From: Prevotellaceae bacterium
GTDB lineage: Bacteria; Bacteroidota; Bacteroidia; Bacteroidales; UBA932
Length of the DNA stretch: 9,485 nt
Reading direction: 5' to 3'
Assembly: GCA_031259655.1 (NCBI GenBank)
Contig: JAIRLF010000338.1
Location: forward strand, 1 to 9,485
In this document: one piece after another, positions 1 through 7,365 of the stretch
Layout: the number at the start of each line of letters is the position of its first letter
How positions within the stretch are numbered: the stretch's first letter is position 1
Notes under the pieces: generated by a model
The model's database searches: none
The model's input: only the letters and a program-made list of their open reading frames with translations
What the model was told of the DNA's origin: nothing
Made by a program: the position numbers and the translations under genes

Positions 1-131
1 ACCCTGTAAGGGTTGAACTACTACGTAGTTCAGATGAGGAGGCGACCATACCCCGAGCTGCGCCTGCGGCTTGCTCGGGGTTATTGACTACGTCGAACTA
101 AAGTTTCATATTGAAGCCCTGACGGGCTTCC
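1..131. repeat. Cluster of short inverted repeats (REP-like block)
   Basis: Four inverted repeats stand in a row. ACCC/GGGT lies at 1-4 and 10-13. GAACTAC/GTAGTTC lies at 15-21 and 25-31. CCCCGAGC/GCTCGGGG lies at 51-58 and 73-80 with a GC-rich 14-nt loop. GAAGCCC/GGGCTTC lies at 113-119 and 124-130 around a TGAC tetraloop. TAGTTC at 26-31 also pairs with GAACTA at 95-100, so the GC-rich hairpin sits inside a larger possible stem. No credible coding frame crosses the block. The pattern resembles REP/RAYT-associated palindromes or the end of a mobile element, but no transposase is visible and the block may continue left of the window. The element class is inference; the inverted repeats are directly visible. 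Confidence 0.6.
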
Positions 132-341
132 GGACAGTCAACATATTAACGAGACCCAGACTATATTCCCTGCTTCTAATTTGACTTTGGTCTTTTCTTT
201 GCTCTTTGCTTTAATGTTGATATTTGTATCAAATATGGTTTTTTCCCGTTTTGGGTGACACTCCTATTTCCTTGAGGTCAGGAAATCTGAATGTTCAAAT
301 CTATAGCAATATATACGCCAAACTAAAGTTTTGAAACTTTT

Positions 342-355
342 CAGTCAATTGACTG
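342..355. repeat. Perfect 14-bp palindrome
   Basis: CAGTCAATTGACTG is a perfect palindrome with no loop. It follows directly after the AAAGTT/AACTTT hairpin at 325-340. A loop-less even palindrome is more like a protein-binding or recombination site than an RNA hairpin, but no partner protein is visible here. Confidence 0.6.
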
Positions 356-360
356 TTCGG

Positions 361-420
361 TTGTCGTAAGTGCAAACACTCCCTGCCGTCGGCGAGAAGG
401 TCTTGTCGTAAGTGCAAACA
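361..420. repeat. Pair of 18-bp perfect direct repeats
   Basis: TTGTCGTAAGTGCAAACA occurs exactly at 361-378 and again at 403-420, a 42-bp spacing with 24 nt between the copies. The first 8 bases also recur inverted as TACGACAA at 442-449. The pair lies about 70-130 nt beyond the fucosidase stop codon, in non-coding DNA. Two copies with spacing of four helical turns could be binding sites for one protein, remnants of a tandem array, or insertion scars. A CRISPR array is not supported, since there are only two 18-bp copies. Confidence 0.75.
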
Positions 421-491
421 GTTTTCGGACAAATGACAAAATACGACAATGTTTGGCGGACACGGATAACCACAAAGCATGTGCCTTGTCT

Positions 492-2258
492 CTACTCGAA
501 AGGCGTTATTTTTATTGCCGCCAGACTTGTATTTGCTCTTTCTCCGTCCGGAATACGCACGGTTACAGTATGTTTACCGGCTTTGTCGAACGCTGTCCAG
601 CCGACAGGTTGCGTGTGATAGATTGTCGAAGTGTTTTGCCGGTTTTGTATTTCGCGACCTTCGTCCGTTTTGATGTTCCACACTCTTGGTCCTGAGCCTG
701 AAGCCGTGATTTCGATAAAATATCTGCCCGGAGTTTTTATATCAAATTCCCATGTGACGTTTGTATTTTCGTTCCAGTCGCCCACCTGGTGTTTTTGTTT
801 CCATTCTCCGAATTTTTCCATCCACCTTTTGTTCACAACTTTGCCGTTTTCGGGAGTAGAAAATTTAGCGGACAGATTTAATCCGAATTCGGGGTCAACA
901 GATTGAGTGTTGTCCACTTTGATATCTCCTTTCAACGAAAGTTCTATTACGGAGACCAATTTTTCGGGCGCCGAACAAGGCAAACCGATTACAGTCCATC
1001 TTCCTTCTTTCGTGAAATTCAGTTTTTGCGGTTTACTATTAGTCAGCAATTTAACGGATACGATTTCCGATTCCAGACCGGGTAAATATAGTTTTCCCGA
1101 TGTCGGCCAGTCGAATACGGTCAGATAGAGTTTTCCGTCGTTGACAACAACATCGCCCCAAGGCAAAGCATGTCCCCAGGGAGAGGCTTCAGCCGAATAA
1201 ATCACTTGCGGATAGCGGGCTATCCATTTTCCTGCCAGACGCAAAAACATCTGCGCCTGCTCGGGAACCTGCCCCGAAGGGTCGGGACCTACGTTCAACA
1301 TGTATGTACCTCCGCGAGCGATGGTCGAGATGAGATAGTTAAGGATTTGCTTGGGTGTTTTCCAGTTTTGGTCATACCAGGCATACCCCCACGAATCGTT
1401 GGTAACATCTACGCCTTCCCAAAGTCCGTCGATGTTTGTCAACGGGACTTCCATGTCGCCGAGCGTACGGTAATCGCCCATGTTGAAACCTACGCGACCG
1501 GATACCAAAGCGCCGGGCTGGTTCCGGTGTACGACTTCGACAAGTTGTTTAGCGTATTTTGCGGGGATTCTTCCGGGCGTATCGAACCAGATGAGTTCTA
1601 TATCCCCGTAATTTCGAGTGATTTCTTCTACCTGCGGAAGGCATTTTTCGTTGAAATAGTCGTCGAAAGTTTTCGGATTGCCCTCATGGTCGACTTTAGG
1701 TCCGCTTGTTCCTCCCGGATACGTCCAATCCTGATTATGCGAGTAATAAAATCCGAATCCTAATCCGAGTTCTTTGCATGCTTCCGAAAGTTCTTTCATC
1801 GGGTCGCGCTTGAACGGAGTAGCGTCCACGATATTAAACTTGTTGCATTTAGAGTGATACATTGCAAATCCGTCGTGATGTTTGCTCGTGATGATAATAT
1901 ATTTCATGCCTGCGTCTTTGGCTAACTGCGCCAACTCTTTGGCGTTGAACTTGTCGGGATTGAAATTTCTCGCGGTAGCTTTATATTCGTCCACAGGAAT
2001 GTGCGCCATATTTCTTTCCATAATCCATTCGCTGTTACCGTAGTATGTCTTTTCTTCCCATTTATTACCGAGCTGGGAATACAGCCCCCAATGCACAAAC
2101 ATCGCATAATTTCCCCAATCGAAAAAACGTCCGCGTTTCGCTTTTACTTCGGCATTTTTCGCATTTTGTTCATTCGTTTCCTGTGCAACAAGATGACTGT
2201 TGAATTGTAATACCACAGCCACAATAGATAACAATTTTATTAAGTTTCTTTTTTTCAT
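492..2258 (-). CDS. Secreted alpha-L-fucosidase, GH29, with C-terminal accessory domain
   Basis: This 588-residue protein is a glycoside hydrolase family 29 alpha-L-fucosidase, which releases terminal L-fucose with retention of configuration. Residues 1-26 form a signal peptide (basic MKKR, hydrophobic core, LVA-QE cleavage region) with no lipobox cysteine, so a periplasmic location is likely. The TIM-barrel catalytic domain spans about 40-350 and shows FVHWGLYS (54-61), KHHDGF (126-131), the probable nucleophile D226 in ELIWFD, a WEG...NDSWGY segment (279-292) with E281 a candidate acid/base, and MLNVGPDPSG (320-329). A beta-sandwich follows (about 355-445). A further region at 455-588, rich in aromatics and beta-like, looks like a carbohydrate-binding module and is more than the minimal GH29 fold. 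The ATG at 2258 is preceded by an A-rich leader and a stem-loop. The gene lies 82 nt after L-fucose isomerase, supporting fucose metabolism as its job. The exact fucosyl linkage cannot be read from sequence. Confidence 0.95.
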   Translation of the reverse strand: MKKRNLIKLLSIVAVVLQFNSHLVAQETNEQNAKNAEVKAKRGRFFDWGNYAMFVHWGLYSQLGNKWEEKTYYGNSEWIMERNMAHIPVDEYKATARNFNPDKFNAKELAQLAKDAGMKYIIITSKHHDGFAMYHSKCNKFNIVDATPFKRDPMKELSEACKELGLGFGFYYSHNQDWTYPGGTSGPKVDHEGNPKTFDDYFNEKCLPQVEEITRNYGDIELIWFDTPGRIPAKYAKQLVEVVHRNQPGALVSGRVGFNMGDYRTLGDMEVPLTNIDGLWEGVDVTNDSWGYAWYDQNWKTPKQILNYLISTIARGGTYMLNVGPDPSGQVPEQAQMFLRLAGKWIARYPQVIYSAEASPWGHALPWGDVVVNDGKLYLTVFDWPTSGKLYLPGLESEIVSVKLLTNSKPQKLNFTKEGRWTVIGLPCSAPEKLVSVIELSLKGDIKVDNTQSVDPEFGLNLSAKFSTPENGKVVNKRWMEKFGEWKQKHQVGDWNENTNVTWEFDIKTPGRYFIEITASGSGPRVWNIKTDEGREIQNRQNTSTIYHTQPVGWTAFDKAGKHTVTVRIPDGERANTSLAAIKITPFE

Positions 2259-2275
2259 TATTTATGTTTTTTAAA

Positions 2276-2300
2276 GTGGAGACCAACAAGAGGTCTCCAC
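2276..2300 (-). promoter_or_regulatory. Intercistronic 9-bp stem-loop before the fucosidase gene
   Basis: GTGGAGACC (2276-2284) and GGTCTCCAC (2292-2300) form a perfect 9-bp stem with a 7-nt loop between the fucI stop and the fucosidase ATG. On the minus strand the stem is followed by TTTAAAAAA, 17 nt before the start codon. The three-T run is weak for termination, so it may be a leaky terminator, an RNase-processing or mRNA-stabilising stem, or an attenuator. On the plus strand it is followed by a C/T-rich run, but no plus-strand gene ends there. Confidence 0.6.
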
Positions 2301-2340
2301 CTTTCTTTTCAAAAACTCACAAATTAATACTATTTTTCAA

Positions 2341-4125
2341 TTAATACAGAGGTCCGTAAGCCGCGCACGCTCTATAATCCGCACCTTCCTTGTCCATACC
2401 GAAGGCTGCCCATGCGGCGGGACGGAAGATGTTTTTTTCGTCGATATTGTGCATACTCACAGGTATACGCAACATCGAAGCCAAAGTAATCAAGTCGGCG
2501 CCGATATGACCGTAACTGATAGCGCCGTGATTAGCGCCCCAGTTGTTCATTACGGAATACACATCCTTAAAATTGTCGTTGTCGGCAAGTCTCGGAGCGA
2601 ACCAGGTAGTAGGCCAGCCCTTATCGGTTCTGTCGTCCAGAATTTTGTGCGCGTCGGGGTCGATTTCTACTGTCCAGCCTTCGGCGATTTGCAACACCGG
2701 ACCAAGTCCTTTGACAAGATTCAGGCGCACCATTGTACATGGCATACCGCCGAGAGTTAAGAACTTCGACGAAAAACCGCCTCCTCTGAAATATTCGCGA
2801 TTTGCAGGCACCCAGCTTGTCGCTTCCAGACAGGCTTTTGCTTCGGCGGCGTCGATTTCCCAGAACGATTTCATTGCCGGATTACCGTCCTTATCTTTCT
2901 GACGCGCGGAGCCGTCGAGCGAAGCCGCGCCCGAGTTAATCAGGTGAATGATACCGTTTGCCGCTTTGCCGGTCAACTTTTTACCCGTCACTCTTTCGAC
3001 CGATTCGGGGCTCCAGTAAGTGCGGACATCGGCGAATATCTGCGCCGTGTTGGTAAGCAGATAGCCGAACAGCATGGCAGTACCGTTGAGGGCGTCGTTT
3101 TCGGTGGCAAGCACATACGGTTGCCTCACGCCCGTCCAGTCGAACGACGAGTTCATAATCGCCTCGGTAAAATCGCCGTTGGGGTAAAAGTCCGTCCACT
3201 GCCTCTGTCCCTGGAATCCGGCGGCGATAGCGTTGTGTCCCAAGGCTTCTTCTCCGAAGCCCAATTCTTTCAATTTCGGGTTTCCGGTCATCAAATCGCG
3301 GACAATCAAGGTCATTTTAACGACAAATTCCCAATCCTTATCTTTTCCTGCACGGTCTTTCTGCAAATCCGGACGGTTGCAAATGTCGGCGTGTTCGTTG
3401 CAGTTGGCTTTAGCCCAAGCCAGAGCTTTTTCAAATTCGTCCTTGTCGTAGATACCTTCGCTCATACGGCGGATGATTTCCACTTCGTCGATGCCCTCGC
3501 AACGCATTCCAAGATAGTTTTCGAAGAAATCGGTGTTCACAATCGAACCCGCAATACCCATACATACAGCGCCTATCGACAAATACGATTTGCCGCGCAT
3601 GACAGCGACGGCGAGAGCCGCTTTCGAAAAGCGCAATAATTTTTCACGAACGTCGCAGGGGATTTCGGTTGTGCCGGCGTCTTGCACATCGTGACCATAG
3701 ATGCCGAACGCGGGTAATCCCTTTTGAGCATGAGCAGCCAGAACAGCAGCCAAATAGACCGCTCCCGGACGTTCGGTGCCGTTGAATCCCCATACCGCTT
3801 TCACTGTATGCGGGTCCATGTCCATCGTTTCGCTTCCGTAGCACCAGCATGGAGTTACGGAAATCGTTACGCCGACATTTTCTTTCTTGAATTTTTCGGC
3901 GCAGGCAGCGCTTTCGGCGACGCGACCTATAGTCGAATCGGCAATAACGCATTGAACAGGTGTGCCGTCGGGATATTTCAACGTCGAAGACAACAACGTT
4001 GCTACACTTTCGGCCATGTTCTTTGTCTGTGTTTCCAACGATTCGCGTACGCCGCCCATACGCCCGTCGATAGTAGGTCGAATGCCGATTTTAGGCCAAT
4101 CTCCCTGAAGTCTTTTTCTTTCCAT
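2341..4125 (-). CDS. fucI: L-fucose isomerase
   Basis: L-fucose isomerase (EC 5.3.1.25) converts L-fucose to L-fuculose in the cytoplasm; the family also accepts D-arabinose. The protein is 594 residues from the chosen ATG, close to the 591 of the E. coli enzyme, with family segments such as [12 protein letters not shown] near the N-terminus. The Mn-binding residues known from E. coli (E337, D361, H528) align at a constant offset of five with E342 in ATEND, D366 in FADVRTYW and H533 in NNWGANHG, so the active site looks intact. A longer frame opens with TTG at 4140 and adds five residues; the ATG at 4125 is preferred because the conserved part begins soon after it. It lies 50 nt after the M23 peptidase gene with no terminator between, and before the fucosidase. 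No fuculokinase, aldolase or permease gene is in the window. Confidence 0.96.
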   Translation of the reverse strand: MERKRLQGDWPKIGIRPTIDGRMGGVRESLETQTKNMAESVATLLSSTLKYPDGTPVQCVIADSTIGRVAESAACAEKFKKENVGVTISVTPCWCYGSETMDMDPHTVKAVWGFNGTERPGAVYLAAVLAAHAQKGLPAFGIYGHDVQDAGTTEIPCDVREKLLRFSKAALAVAVMRGKSYLSIGAVCMGIAGSIVNTDFFENYLGMRCEGIDEVEIIRRMSEGIYDKDEFEKALAWAKANCNEHADICNRPDLQKDRAGKDKDWEFVVKMTLIVRDLMTGNPKLKELGFGEEALGHNAIAAGFQGQRQWTDFYPNGDFTEAIMNSSFDWTGVRQPYVLATENDALNGTAMLFGYLLTNTAQIFADVRTYWSPESVERVTGKKLTGKAANGIIHLINSGAASLDGSARQKDKDGNPAMKSFWEIDAAEAKACLEATSWVPANREYFRGGGFSSKFLTLGGMPCTMVRLNLVKGLGPVLQIAEGWTVEIDPDAHKILDDRTDKGWPTTWFAPRLADNDNFKDVYSVMNNWGANHGAISYGHIGADLITLASMLRIPVSMHNIDEKNIFRPAAWAAFGMDKEGADYRACAAYGPLY

Positions 4126-4175
4126 ATTTAATTTATTCAATTTATATTACATTTATAACTATTAAATTCAATTTA
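4126..4175 (-). other. A+T-rich intergenic leader before fucI with 11-bp direct repeat
   Basis: This 50-nt gap is almost entirely A and T. It holds a direct repeat ATTCAATTTAT (plus strand) at 4135-4145 and 4166-4176, a 31-bp spacing, the second copy running into the stop codon of the M23 gene. There is no G+C stem, so readthrough from the M23 gene into fucI is expected. I find no clean TAnnTTTG box here. The repeat could be chance in such biased sequence or sites for a fucose-responsive regulator. Confidence 0.35.
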
Positions 4176-5045
4176 TCAAAACGCGATATATTGTTCGGGG
4201 TCTACCGGAACGCCGTTGAACCACAGTTCAAAGTGCAGATGAGGCCCGTATGTCAATTCGCCCGAATTGCCCATGATAGCAATAGCATCGCCTGCTTTCA
4301 CCTTACTGCCCTGTTTTTTAAGCAGCTTGGCGTTGTGTTTATACACCGAAATGATATTGTCGGAGTGTTGAATAAGAATGGAATTACCCGTTTCGAGCGT
4401 CCATTCCGCCATTATAACAGCGCCATCGAGGGTCGCAACGACAACGTCGTTAGGCGACGAGACGATGTCGATGCCGATATGATTTTCTCTGGCATTGAAC
4501 TTTGAAGTGATTTTACCTTTAAGTGGCGTCATAAGGTGTAGCTCCGATATGTTTCTGTTTTTTTTGACGGTGAAACTGTCTCTGTTATCAAATCTTTCCT
4601 CGCGTTCGATACGGTCGCGAAACAGGGAATCCTGCTTCGATCTGACATCGACGAAGGGTTTGTTTACTACATTCGAATCGGGCGGATTTTGAACGATTTG
4701 AGTGCTGCTGCCCGATAACACCCTGATAGAATTGTTCCAGTAATGCGTCCACTCTATAAGTACGTTCTCCAATGAATCTATCTTTAAAACATTGTTTTGC
4801 ATGATTCGGCGAGTCTCTTTGTTGGGATATCCGGGAATAAATTCCCTCACCGGAGTAAATGTAATGAGAAAAGTAGTTAATCCAACCAACAAAATTACGG
4901 AAATTACAATTACCACCAGTACTTCGCGACCCTTCAAACGAAAGTGAAAAACCTGTTCGTACGTGGTGTCGTTATAAATACCAAGTCGGTACTTATCTTT
5001 GAAATTTAGGCGACTAATAACCCATTTTCTTTTTTTACCGTTCAT
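4176..5045 (-). CDS. Membrane-anchored M23 (LytM-type) metallopeptidase
   Basis: This 289-residue protein is an M23-family peptidase, a zinc enzyme that cuts peptide cross-links in peptidoglycan. A basic cytosolic N-terminus (1-40) precedes one transmembrane helix (about 42-63); the rest should face the periplasm. Residues 75-165 form a charged, helical linker. The LytM domain covers about 170-285 and keeps the zinc and catalytic pattern: H189 and D193 in NHIGID, and H269 and H271 in GPHLHFE, so it is likely active rather than a degenerate activator like EnvC. A role in cell-wall remodelling is inferred from the family. The ATG at 5045 follows a short A-rich leader and a Bacteroidetes-type promoter. 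No terminator separates it from fucI 50 nt downstream, so it probably heads the transcript with fucI and the fucosidase, an unexpected partnership. Confidence 0.92.
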   Translation of the reverse strand: MNGKKRKWVISRLNFKDKYRLGIYNDTTYEQVFHFRLKGREVLVVIVISVILLVGLTTFLITFTPVREFIPGYPNKETRRIMQNNVLKIDSLENVLIEWTHYWNNSIRVLSGSSTQIVQNPPDSNVVNKPFVDVRSKQDSLFRDRIEREERFDNRDSFTVKKNRNISELHLMTPLKGKITSKFNARENHIGIDIVSSPNDVVVATLDGAVIMAEWTLETGNSILIQHSDNIISVYKHNAKLLKKQGSKVKAGDAIAIMGNSGELTYGPHLHFELWFNGVPVDPEQYIAF

Positions 5046-5068
5046 TTTTTATCGTTTGAATATTGGCG

Positions 5069-5097
5069 CAAAGATAAGGTTTTTTTTATTATCCAAA
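5069..5097 (-). promoter_or_regulatory. Bacteroidetes-type promoter for the M23-fucI-fucosidase group
   Basis: On the minus strand the -7 box is TATCTTTG (5069-5076), matching the TAnnTTTG consensus of the Bacteroidetes primary sigma factor. A TTTG -33 box (5094-5097, within TTTTTGG) lies 17 nt upstream. The predicted start is near 5061, giving a leader of about 15 nt before the ATG at 5045. It stands between the dnaK terminator and the M23 gene, where a promoter is needed. Confidence 0.65.
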
Positions 5098-5177
5098 AAT
5101 AGCTGTTAGTCGTGTCGCAAATCTGCAAGCAGATGTACAAAAAAACAATACATAAAACATAATTGTTGATACTCTGC

Positions 5178-5219
5178 AAAAGCAAAAATCCCTGCAAACA
5201 CATAGTTTACAGGGATTTT
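5178..5219 (-). terminator. Intrinsic terminator of dnaK
   Basis: AAAATCCCTG (5185-5194) pairs with CAGGGATTTT (5210-5219); four more pairs (5196-5199 with 5205-5208) extend the stem after one mismatch, closing a 5-nt loop. In the minus direction the stem runs straight into a T-rich tail (5 T, GC, 4 T). It begins 30 nt after the dnaK stop codon. A weaker 5-bp stem (CTATC/GATAG, 5231-5246) lies just before it. Confidence 0.88.
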
Positions 5220-5249
5220 CTAATATCTGTCTATCGTTTGTGATAGCGA

Positions 5250-7154
5250 TTACTTCACTTCCTCGAAATCCACGTCGGTAACATCCGGATCTTTTGTGCC
5301 GTTTTGTGCATTTCCGGAGTTGGCAGACTGTTCCTGACCTTGTTGTTGAGCCTGAGCTTTGTAGATTTCTTCGGATGCTGCTTGCCATGCCGAGTTCAGG
5401 TCATTTTGAGCGCTGTCGATAGCCGTCAAGTCCTGATTTTTGTGAGCCTCTTTGAGTTTATTAAGAGCTGTTTCTATCGGAGCTTTTTTGTCGGCTGGAA
5501 TTTTGTCGCCGTATTCTTTCAACTGTTTTTCAGTCTGAAAGATAATACTGTCTGCAGCGTTCATTTTATCGACCCGTTCTTTTTCCGCTTTATCTTTATC
5601 CTCGTTCATTTTCGCTTCGTCGCGCATACGTTTGATTTCGTCATCCGTAAGTCCCGATGAGGCTTCGATTCTGATACGTTGTTCTTTACCTGTACCCTGG
5701 TCTTTAGCCGTCACGTTCAATATTCCGTTTGCGTCAATATCGAAAGTAACTTCGATTTTGGGTACGCCGCGAGGAGCAGGCGGTATTCCGTCCAAATAGA
5801 ATTTGCCTATTGTTTTGTTCCCGCTTGCCATAGGACGTTCTCCCTGCAGTACATGTATTTCGACCGAAGACTGATTATCGCTGGCGGTAGAGAATACTTC
5901 GCTTTTTTTGATGGGGATTGTCGAATTGGATTCTATCAATTTCGTCATCACGCCGCCCATTGTTTCGATACCGAGCGAGAGGGGAGTAACGTCAAGCAAC
6001 AGCACGTCCTTAACATCGCCCGACAAGACACCGCCTTGAATGGCTGCGCCTACGGCAACTACTTCGTCGGGGTTCACGCTTTTCGAGGGAGAGCGTTTGA
6101 AAAATTCTTCAACCTTGGACTGTATCGCGGGGATTCGGGTTGAACCTCCAACGAGTATCACCTCGTCGATTTCGGAAGCCGAATAACCTGCATCGTTAAG
6201 CGCTTTACGGCAAGGCTCGATTGTACGTTGAATCAAACTGTCAGCCATTTGCTCGAATTTAGCGCGGGTAAGAGTTTTCACCAAGTGCTTGGGAATACCG
6301 TCGACAGGCATTATATACGGCAAATTGATTTCTGTAGAAGCCGAAGACGAGAGTTCTATTTTAGCTTTTTCGGCAGCTTCTTTCAGACGTTGCAGAGCCA
6401 TAGCGTCTTTGCGCAGGTCAATCGAATTTTCGGCTCGAAATTCTTCCGCAAGCCAGTCAATAATTACCTGGTCGAAATCGTCTCCACCGAGATGAGTATC
6501 TCCGTTTGTTGATTTCACCTCAAAAACGCCCTCTCCAAGTTCGAGGATTGAGATGTCGAATGTTCCGCCGCCAAGGTCGAAAACAGCGACTTTCATGTCT
6601 TTGTCGTGTTTTTTGTCGAGACCGTAAGCAAGCGCTGCCGCAGTAGGCTCATTGATAATACGACGAACTTTCAGTCCGGCAATTTCGCCCGCTTCTTTCG
6701 TTGCCTGACGTTGCGAATCGCTAAAATATGCCGGAACGGTGATTACAGCTTCCGTAACTTCCTGACCAAGATAATCCTCAGCGGTTTTTTTCATTTTCTG
6801 AAGAATCACTGCTGAAATTTCCTGCGGAGTGTACTGTCTGTCATCAATTTTGACGCGAGGAGTATTATTGTCGCCTCTTGCAACATCGTAAGGGATGCGT
6901 TTGATTTCCGTAGCGACCTGGTCGTACGTTTCACCCATGAAACGTTTGATTGAAAATATCGTACGTTTTGGGTTGGTGATTGCTTGACGTTTAGCAGGGT
7001 CGCCTACTTTTCGCTCGCCATTGTCCGAAAACGAAACAATAGACGGAGTAGTGCGTTTGCCTTCGCTGTTTGTAATAACAACAGCTTCATTACCTTCCAT
7101 AACAGAAACGCAAGAGTTTGTTGTTCCTAAATCTATTCCTATTATTTTTCCCAT
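5250..7154 (-). CDS. dnaK: Chaperone DnaK (Hsp70)
   Basis: DnaK is the cytoplasmic Hsp70 chaperone, which binds exposed hydrophobic peptides in an ATP-driven cycle with DnaJ and GrpE. The 634 residues are full length. The nucleotide-binding domain (about 1-380) shows all three Hsp70 signatures: IGIDLGTT (5-12), [12 protein letters not shown] (191-202) and [14 protein letters not shown] (332-345). The interdomain linker VLLLDVT (384-390) leads to the substrate-binding beta domain (to about 500), then the helical lid and a Q/N-rich tail ending in DVDFEEVK, the EEVK end typical of bacterial DnaK. The ATG at 7154 is fixed by [10 protein letters not shown]. It stands alone: no dnaJ or grpE is adjacent, and terminators lie on both sides, so it is a single-gene unit. 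Its upstream region lacks a TAnnTTTG box but carries a sigma-54-like element. Confidence 0.99.
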   Translation of the reverse strand: MGKIIGIDLGTTNSCVSVMEGNEAVVITNSEGKRTTPSIVSFSDNGERKVGDPAKRQAITNPKRTIFSIKRFMGETYDQVATEIKRIPYDVARGDNNTPRVKIDDRQYTPQEISAVILQKMKKTAEDYLGQEVTEAVITVPAYFSDSQRQATKEAGEIAGLKVRRIINEPTAAALAYGLDKKHDKDMKVAVFDLGGGTFDISILELGEGVFEVKSTNGDTHLGGDDFDQVIIDWLAEEFRAENSIDLRKDAMALQRLKEAAEKAKIELSSSASTEINLPYIMPVDGIPKHLVKTLTRAKFEQMADSLIQRTIEPCRKALNDAGYSASEIDEVILVGGSTRIPAIQSKVEEFFKRSPSKSVNPDEVVAVGAAIQGGVLSGDVKDVLLLDVTPLSLGIETMGGVMTKLIESNSTIPIKKSEVFSTASDNQSSVEIHVLQGERPMASGNKTIGKFYLDGIPPAPRGVPKIEVTFDIDANGILNVTAKDQGTGKEQRIRIEASSGLTDDEIKRMRDEAKMNEDKDKAEKERVDKMNAADSIIFQTEKQLKEYGDKIPADKKAPIETALNKLKEAHKNQDLTAIDSAQNDLNSAWQAASEEIYKAQAQQQGQEQSANSGNAQNGTKDPDVTDVDFEEVK

Positions 7155-7211
7155 TTTTAACTGTTTATTATATTTTTATTATTTAATACATTAAAATTTC
7201 AAATCATGTTT

Positions 7212-7227
7212 AACAATTTTCATGCCA
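7212..7227 (-). promoter_or_regulatory. Possible sigma-54 (-24/-12) promoter of dnaK
   Basis: On the minus strand TGGCATGAAAATTGTT resembles the RpoN consensus TGGCACG-N4-TTGCW, with the GG of -24 and the TTG of -12 in correct spacing. The deviations are T for C in the -24 box and T for C in the -12 GC. Transcription would start near 7201, giving a leader of about 47 nt. No primary-sigma TAnnTTTG box was found in the same gap. The match is imperfect, so this is a candidate only. Confidence 0.4.
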
Positions 7228-7344
7228 TCTTGTGCGTCAGACATTTTTTTGTAAATGAAATTTGTTTGATTTCTATTATAAAATATTGATATTAATTATT
7301 TTACAATATAATTACCTGCTTTTAAACAATTATGCTCGAGAACA

Positions 7345-7365
7345 TGACAAGATGACAAAATGTCA
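7345..7365. promoter_or_regulatory. TGACA-type palindrome with extra half-site, candidate activator site for dnaK
   Basis: TGACA-AAA-TGTCA (7353-7365) is a perfect inverted repeat. A further TGACA half-site lies at 7345-7349, so the half-sites stand at 8-nt intervals. The palindrome centre is about 130 bp upstream of the sigma-54-like -24 box, a distance usual for enhancer-binding-protein sites. It lies in the gap between the dnaK start and the DUF1080 terminator. Its role in dnaK control is inference; it could also serve an unseen plus-strand transcript. Confidence 0.45.

Larger units (their letters stand above)
132..491. other. Non-coding interval with small palindromes
   Basis: This stretch lies 3' of the fucosidase gene and holds no convincing gene. 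It contains several minor inverted repeats: TTGATA/TATCAA at 217-222 and 227-232 with a TTTG loop, ATTTCCT/AGGAAAT at 266-272 and 280-286, and AAAGTT/AACTTT at 325-330 and 335-340. An 11-bp direct repeat AACTAAAGTTT occurs at 96-106 and again at 321-331. I see no strong G+C stem followed by a T run in the minus direction, so no clear intrinsic terminator for the fucosidase can be named. The short plus-strand frames entering from 412 onward run into the fucosidase gene and are shadows. Confidence 0.5.

Noticed and set aside
361..420. CRISPR array
   Set aside because: There are only two copies of 18 bp and one 24-nt spacer, with no cas gene; too short for a repeat unit.
1170..1763. 197-residue open frame on the plus strand opposite the fucosidase
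   Set aside because: It is antisense to the conserved GH29 catalytic domain, with shadow-like composition rich in R, S, F and C.
2944..3639. 231-residue open frame on the plus strand opposite fucI
   Set aside because: It lies wholly inside the clearly coding fucI gene, has no family features, and is a codon-bias shadow.
4126..4140. Five-residue N-terminal extension of FucI
   Set aside because: It would start at TTG in an A+T-only leader; the ATG at 4125 suffices and fits family length.
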